Assembly: GCA_003266065.1 (NCBI GenBank)
Contig: MUZY01000049.1
Location: forward strand, 13,928-21,898
Length of the DNA: 7,971 bases
Origin: Methanosphaera sp. rholeuAM130
Lineage (GTDB): Archaea; Methanobacteriota; Methanobacteria; Methanobacteriales; Methanobacteriaceae
Direction of reading: 5' to 3'
In this document: piece after piece, positions 5,063 to 7,971 of the stretch
How positions within the stretch are numbered: the stretch's first letter is position 1
Layout of the letters: each line of letters opens with the position of its first letter
The notes under the pieces: generated by a model
Databases searched by the model: none
Told to the model about the DNA's origin: nothing
The model's input: the letters and a program-made list of their open reading frames with translations, nothing else
Made by a program: the position numbers and the translations under genes

Positions 5063-5833
5063 TCAATCAAATACCGCAACATTCGGATTTGTATACTGTC
5101 CGTTGACCTTGGTCTTGTGCTTATACTCTATGGAAAATGCCGGACATCGGTGAATGCATCTAAAGCATATGAGACACTTATCTTTTATCCAAACCGGTTT
5201 ACCCCCTTTGATTTCTATTGCCTCAACGGGACAATCCCTTTGACATAATCCACATCCAGTACATGAATCATCTACGCTAAAGTAGGATGTTTTTCTGTCA
5301 AGTTCGTAAGCAAATTGGGCAAAGGTATAAAATAGTTTTCCCTTCGTTTTTTCTGTCAAATCATCGTTTCTTCTTTCCATAACACTTTCAATAATACTGT
5401 TTAGTTTATCTTCAGTATTTTTGGTAAAATAGGCTATATTTTCCTCTTTGGTCAAGTCAAACTCCACAGTCCATGTATCCACCATCTGTAATGTGTATTT
5501 GGAGCTTAATTCATGGCCCTTATCATTGAGTATATTGTTGATTATTTCAATCGATCCGCCTGGTGTAGTTCCATATGTACTTACTGAATAGAGATATGGG
5601 TTTTCGTTATCAGTTTTGATTGTCATTTTGGACAGGTATTCCTTAACAAGTACCGGCAGTCCATAGAAGTATGTGGGTATGACTATACCCAATGATTCAT
5701 CATTTTCAAGTTCTATGCAATAATCTGTGTTCTTATTTAACTGGATTATCGAAACTATTTTATCACCCGTTTTTTGGGATATTCTTGTTGCCGCATATTT
5801 GCAATTACCCGTTGCCGAAAAGTATATAATCAT
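5063..5833 (-). CDS. EFR1-type flavodoxin/ferredoxin fusion protein
   Basis: Cytoplasmic electron carrier of 256 residues. The N-terminal flavodoxin-like part (about 1-165) opens MIIYFSATGNCKYAA; S6-A-T-G-N10 is the loop that holds the FMN phosphate. IVIPTYFYGLP (50-60) and STYGTTPGG (85-93) are the other two flavin loops typical of the family. The C-terminal part carries two 4Fe-4S motifs: C191-TG-C194-GL-C197-QRD-C201-P and C220-LI-C223-FR-C226-IHR-C230-P. This order and length match the EFR1 family of flavodoxin-ferredoxin proteins found in anaerobes. The partner enzymes are not known from this window. It starts 78 bases after the upstream acetyltransferase gene, with its own TATA box, so it may be transcribed alone or by read-through. 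The ribosome-binding site (GGACTGAT, 5838-5845) is imperfect. Confidence 0.88.
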   Translation of the reverse strand: MIIYFSATGNCKYAATRISQKTGDKIVSIIQLNKNTDYCIELENDESLGIVIPTYFYGLPVLVKEYLSKMTIKTDNENPYLYSVSTYGTTPGGSIEIINNILNDKGHELSSKYTLQMVDTWTVEFDLTKEENIAYFTKNTEDKLNSIIESVMERRNDDLTEKTKGKLFYTFAQFAYELDRKTSYFSVDDSCTGCGLCQRDCPVEAIEIKGGKPVWIKDKCLICFRCIHRCPAFSIEYKHKTKVNGQYTNPNVAVFD

Positions 5834-5866
5834 TTTTATCAGTCCACGTTTTATTTTATTATTAAG

Positions 5867-5877
5867 TATATTTAAAG
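5867..5877 (-). promoter_or_regulatory. TATA box of the flavodoxin/ferredoxin gene
   Basis: CTTTAAATATA on the minus strand, with its centre 39 bases upstream of the ATG at 5833. It is close to the archaeal TATA consensus, TTTAWATA, and predicts a transcript start near 5846 and a leader of about 13 bases. Confidence 0.5.
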
Positions 5878-5911
5878 GGTTATATTAAGTTATAGTAATA
5901 TATGTACCAAT

Positions 5912-6424
5912 TTATATCTTGATGATGTAAACCGAAGCCGATTCATCAAGATAGTTGAAGTTTCTAAGAAATACTCCACCGTTGGATATTATGCATTTTT
6001 TGGATGCAATATTACTGTCCATACATGATAATTGAAGCTCGGATAAATTGTTGTTTTTGGCAACTTCCAATACTTTTTGTAACATAATCGTAGCAATGCC
6101 CATTCTTCTTTTTGACGGTCTGACACTAAAGCCTATATGACCGAAATCCCTTAAGAAATCATTCAAGTCATGCCGTAAAACAATTATGCCAACAACACTA
6201 TCCCCTTCATCCACCGCTATGAAACAATCAGATAGTACCCAATCTTCTGAAAGACTTTTTTCTTTTCTGTTATTATTTACATATTCAATCCACTCGTCAA
6301 TTGAATCCATCTTATCCAAGAGTTCACTACCTGGAATGGTGTCTTCACCATAGGAGATGAATTCCTCCTTGAAATCGGTTATCGCTTCCTCATATCTTTT
6401 GCTTGGATACACTAACTTAATCAT
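5912..6424 (-). CDS. GNAT-family N-acetyltransferase, COG3981-like
   Basis: 170 residues from the ATG at 6424 (MIKLVYPSKRYEEAITDFKE). The acetyl-CoA-binding motif A is HIGFSVRPSKRRMGIATIML (96-115), with R106-x-x-G109-x-A111. The N-terminal SKRYEEAITDFKEEF...G..SIDEWIEYV and IVLRHDLNDFLRDFGHIGFSVRPS patterns are characteristic of the predicted acetyltransferase group COG3981. DSNIASKKCIISNGGVFLRN (136-155) is the usual C-terminal coenzyme A/acceptor region with an IASxK...NGG motif. The acceptor is unknown. An in-frame ATG at 6487 would add 21 residues of hydrophobic, AT-rich sequence (MIKFISYYILIIINIRRK) absent from this family. AGGAAGG at 6432-6438 precedes the ATG at 6424, so the shorter form is chosen. 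It is divergent from the TIM-barrel gene, sharing a 150-bp promoter region. Confidence 0.85.
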   Translation of the reverse strand: MIKLVYPSKRYEEAITDFKEEFISYGEDTIPGSELLDKMDSIDEWIEYVNNNRKEKSLSEDWVLSDCFIAVDEGDSVVGIIVLRHDLNDFLRDFGHIGFSVRPSKRRMGIATIMLQKVLEVAKNNNLSELQLSCMDSNIASKKCIISNGGVFLRNFNYLDESASVYIIKI

Positions 6425-6500
6425 CTTATTTGCCTTCCTGCGAATATTAATTATAATTAGAATATAATAACTAATAAATTTTATCAATTAGTGTCAGTTT

Positions 6501-6530
6501 TTAATAAATTTTCTGATAAGAATTTATTAA
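6501..6530. promoter_or_regulatory. Perfect 10-bp inverted repeat in the divergent promoter region
   Basis: TTAATAAATT at 6501-6510 and AATTTATTAA at 6521-6530 are exact inverses around ten bases. The left arm's TAATAAATTTT is repeated directly at 6472-6482, exactly 30 bases (about three helical turns) upstream. The element lies between the divergent acetyltransferase and TIM-barrel genes, about 10 bases upstream of the plus-strand TATA candidate. It is a possible operator. Its AT-richness raises the chance of coincidence, although a perfect 10-bp arm is still uncommon. Confidence 0.4.
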
Positions 6531-6536
6531 TCAAAT

Positions 6537-6547
6537 GCTATAAAGAA
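6537..6547 (+). promoter_or_regulatory. TATA box candidate of the TIM-barrel gene
   Basis: GCTATAAAGAA, with its centre 33 bases upstream of the ATG at 6575, predicts a transcript start near 6568 and a very short leader. GTGAT at 6567-6571, three bases before ATG, is the ribosome-binding site; this tight spacing recurs in the window. Confidence 0.4.
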
Positions 6548-6574
6548 TTAAGTATAGGACAATAAAGTGATAAT

Positions 6575-7300
6575 ATGAAAATTGGTTTCTCGACACTGGC
6601 TCTTTTTATGAAAGATTCTGATGAAATAATTAAGAAGGCTAAGGAACATGACTTTGACATGATTGAAATATTGGCAGAAGATCCCTTCTATAATAAAGAC
6701 AATTCACCATACCTTAACTGTGGATTGGACATTAGAATGCATGCAGCAACTGTAGACATCAACATTGCAAGCTTAAATGAGGGCATAAGAAAGGAAAGCA
6801 TAAGACAAATGATAGATTGTGGTAAATTTGCCGAAGAAATTGGAGCCAAAACCATTACCGTACATCCCGGTAAAATTGGAAGAAACGATTCAAGACTCAG
6901 AAGATACGCACTTGAAAAATCAGTTGAAGCTGTAGGAGAAATAATCGATAAAACTAACGTTCAGATATCCGTTGAAAATATGCCAGTCAGAAAATCATTT
7001 CTTGCAAACAGTATAGATGAACTGGAAGATATACAGACACAAACGGGCTGTTATCTAACAATAGATACGGGACATGCAAATACATGCGATAATCTGGAGG
7101 AAATGTTGAATTTAAAAAATATTAGTTACTGTCATCTGCACGATAATGACGGTAAACGTGACCAGCACAACCCGTTAGGTACAGGAACATTGAATCTAAA
7201 ACTACTAGAAAAAATAGATTATGGGATTATAGAGCTAAATAACTTTGATAATGTTCTCAAAAGTAAAGAAATATTATCTTCCTTAAATTTAATAGGATAA
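6575..7300 (+). CDS. Endonuclease IV / sugar-phosphate isomerase superfamily TIM-barrel protein
   Basis: 241 residues, cytoplasmic, a metal-dependent TIM barrel of the xylose-isomerase-like/AP-endonuclease-2 superfamily. Against the nine zinc ligands of E. coli endonuclease IV (H69, H109, E145, D179, H182, H216, D229, H231, E261) the protein has H56 (RMHAATVDIN), H97 (TVHPG), E134 (SVENMP), D164 and H167 (IDTGHA), H187 (CHLHDND), D196 and H198 (RDQH) and E220 (GIIELN), so all nine positions are filled. It is shorter than the usual 280 residues or so, and the loop between H187 and D196 is nine residues against thirteen. The HLHDNDGKRDQHNPLGTG form is typical of proteins annotated as sugar-phosphate isomerase/epimerase. 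The substrate therefore stays open: abasic DNA or a sugar. It is transcribed alone, with T7 at 7314-7320 after the stop. Confidence 0.82.
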   Translation: MKIGFSTLALFMKDSDEIIKKAKEHDFDMIEILAEDPFYNKDNSPYLNCGLDIRMHAATVDINIASLNEGIRKESIRQMIDCGKFAEEIGAKTITVHPGKIGRNDSRLRRYALEKSVEAVGEIIDKTNVQISVENMPVRKSFLANSIDELEDIQTQTGCYLTIDTGHANTCDNLEEMLNLKNISYCHLHDNDGKRDQHNPLGTGTLNLKLLEKIDYGIIELNNFDNVLKSKEILSSLNLIG

Positions 7301-7313
7301 TCGGGATATTAAC

Positions 7314-7320
7314 TTTTTTT
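7314..7320 (+). terminator. Oligo-T tract after the TIM-barrel gene
   Basis: Seven T in a row start 14 bases after the stop at 7300 and are followed by AAAATTTAAG. This fits an archaeal intrinsic terminator and separates the gene from cbiM. Confidence 0.5.
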
Positions 7321-7420
7321 AAAATTTAAGTATTTAAATGCAATCATATTAGCTAATACAAATTATACTTTTTTATATGAACCAATAATTATATTTCACG
7401 ATGTTTCAAAGGATAATATT

Positions 7421-7431
7421 AAATATTTATA
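7421..7431 (+). promoter_or_regulatory. TATA box candidate of cbiM
   Basis: AAATATTTATA predicts a transcript start near 7452 and a leader of about 50 bases that contains the GGAGG ribosome-binding site. Other TATA-like stretches at 7329-7338 (GTATTTAAAT) and 7371-7379 (TTTTATATG) would give longer leaders. The choice among them is uncertain. Confidence 0.3.
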
Positions 7432-7450
7432 ACAACAGAGTATTATTAGT

Positions 7451-7476
7451 AGTATTCATGTATTTTTTTGTATACT
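7451..7476 (+). promoter_or_regulatory. Inverted repeat AGTAT-N16-ATACT at the predicted cbiM transcript start
   Basis: AGTAT at 7451-7455 and ATACT at 7472-7476 are exact inverses separated by 16 bases, directly downstream of the best TATA candidate and 26 bases before the ATG. Two half-sites with a wide spacing of this kind are the layout used by the nickel repressor NikR (bacterial half-site GTATGA, N16). The arms are only 5 bp, so this is a weak candidate. Confidence 0.25.
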
Positions 7477-7487
7477 ATAAAATTATT

Positions 7488-7492
7488 GGAGG
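7488..7492 (+). promoter_or_regulatory. Ribosome binding site of cbiM
   Basis: GGAGG, ten bases before the ATG at 7503. It differs from the GTGAT-type sites with very short spacing used by most other genes here, and fixes the start MHIMEGYLP. Confidence 0.6.
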
Positions 7493-7502
7493 AAAGATTT
7501 AA

Positions 7503-7971
7503 ATGCATATAATGGAAGGTTATCTGCCATTATTATGGTGTGTAATATGGTTTATTTTAGCTATTCCAGTTGTTGTTTATGGTATTAAAGAATTTAATAA
7601 TAGAATTTCACAGGATAAGGAAGAAATTATTCTACTGTTGGTATCAGGACTTTTTATGTTTTTCATGTCTTTAATATTTGAATTTCCATCAGTAACCGGT
7701 AGCTGTTCTCATGCCTGTGGTACTGGATTAAGTACGGTATTCTTTGGTCCATCAGTTACTGCGGTAGTGGCTTCTTTATTCATATTTTTACAGGCCATTA
7801 TATTTGGTTATGGTGGACTGACAACATTGGGAGCAAATATATTAAGTATGGGCATAGTTGGTCCTGTATGTGGATATTTCATATGGAAACAACTTAGAAT
7901 TAGAAATGTAAATGAAGTATTATCTGTATTATTGGTAACAATTGTCATAAACATTATGACATGTGTGGCTA
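7503..7971 (+). CDS. cbiM: CbiM, substrate-specific membrane component of a cobalt/nickel ECF transporter (partial)
   Basis: The first 156 residues of a protein usually about 210-230 long; it runs off the right edge. It begins MHIMEGYLP, the CbiM/NikM signature in which the N-terminal Met and His2 form part of the metal site. Further hallmarks are FPSVTGSCSH (61-70), with metal-ligand His70, and GTGLSTVFFGPSVTAV (73-88). Hydrophobic segments at about 10-28, 41-60, 77-99, 104-126 and 139 to the edge fit the multi-span inner-membrane topology. Together with CbiN, CbiQ and CbiO it would import Co2+ for cobamide synthesis (or Ni2+ for NikM), which a methanogen needs for methyltransferases, hydrogenases and methyl-coenzyme M reductase. 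The partners should lie beyond the edge. The residues after SH are AC where PT is usual. Cobalt and nickel cannot be told apart from this part alone. Confidence 0.9.
   Translation, partial: MHIMEGYLPLLWCVIWFILAIPVVVYGIKEFNNRISQDKEEIILLLVSGLFMFFMSLIFEFPSVTGSCSHACGTGLSTVFFGPSVTAVVASLFIFLQAIIFGYGGLTTLGANILSMGIVGPVCGYFIWKQLRIRNVNEVLSVLLVTIVINIMTCVA

Noticed and set aside
5060..5248. Plus-strand frame opposite the end of the flavodoxin/ferredoxin gene
   Set aside because: It is antisense to the two 4Fe-4S motifs and has no ribosome-binding site.
6425..6487. N-terminal membrane segment (MIKFISYYILIIINIRRK) on the second acetyltransferase
   Set aside because: It is a translation of AT-rich promoter sequence. 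The family starts at the later Met, which has AGGAAGG in front.
7301..7502. Cobalamin riboswitch upstream of cbiM
   Set aside because: I see no B12-box-like GCCACTG element or comparable stems, and such riboswitches are not expected in methanogens.

Overview
The window looks like low-GC archaeal DNA from a methanogen of the Methanobacteriaceae, most like Methanosphaera or Methanobrevibacter. This rests on three things: translation signals of the AAGGTGAT type placed close to ATG, archaeal TATA elements with oligo-T ends instead of bacterial promoters and hairpin terminators, and a large Asn-rich secreted beta-helix/Ig-like surface protein of the kind abundant in these gut methanogens. The genus is an inference from style, not a database match.

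Layout. Positions 1-108 (minus) hold the first 36 codons of an unrecognised gene that runs off the left edge. Positions 109-612 contain no gene but carry a degenerate array of 22-24 bp G-rich repeats and a second small cluster. Positions 613-3294 (minus) encode an 893-residue adhesin-like protein: signal peptide, Ser/Asp-rich stalk, ten-rung parallel beta-helix and about four Ig-like modules. A divergent gap of 269 bp leads to a small membrane protein (3564-3878, plus), whose stop lies one base from the stop of a convergent YhbS-like acetyltransferase (3880-4488, minus). Next come a zinc-ribbon protein (4546-4815, minus) with two adjacent perfect palindromes just upstream, a gap of about 250 bp holding another copy of the left-hand repeat behind a TATA box, a flavodoxin/2[4Fe-4S] ferredoxin fusion (5063-5833, minus) and a second GNAT acetyltransferase (5912-6424, minus). 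A divergent promoter region with a perfect 10-bp inverted repeat separates these from an endonuclease IV/sugar-isomerase TIM-barrel protein (6575-7300, plus). The window ends inside cbiM (7503-7971, plus), the membrane substrate-specificity component of a cobalt or nickel ECF transporter.

There is no single pathway. It reads as a patchwork of mostly single-gene transcription units: one cell-surface gene, small acetyltransferases, a redox protein, a metal-binding protein, a possible repair or sugar-metabolism enzyme and a metal-uptake operon. The least ordinary parts lie between the genes. These are a dispersed repeat whose TGAKAAGTA core sits 13-14 bases after a TATA-like box at three places, and a double palindrome over the promoter or leader of the zinc-ribbon gene.
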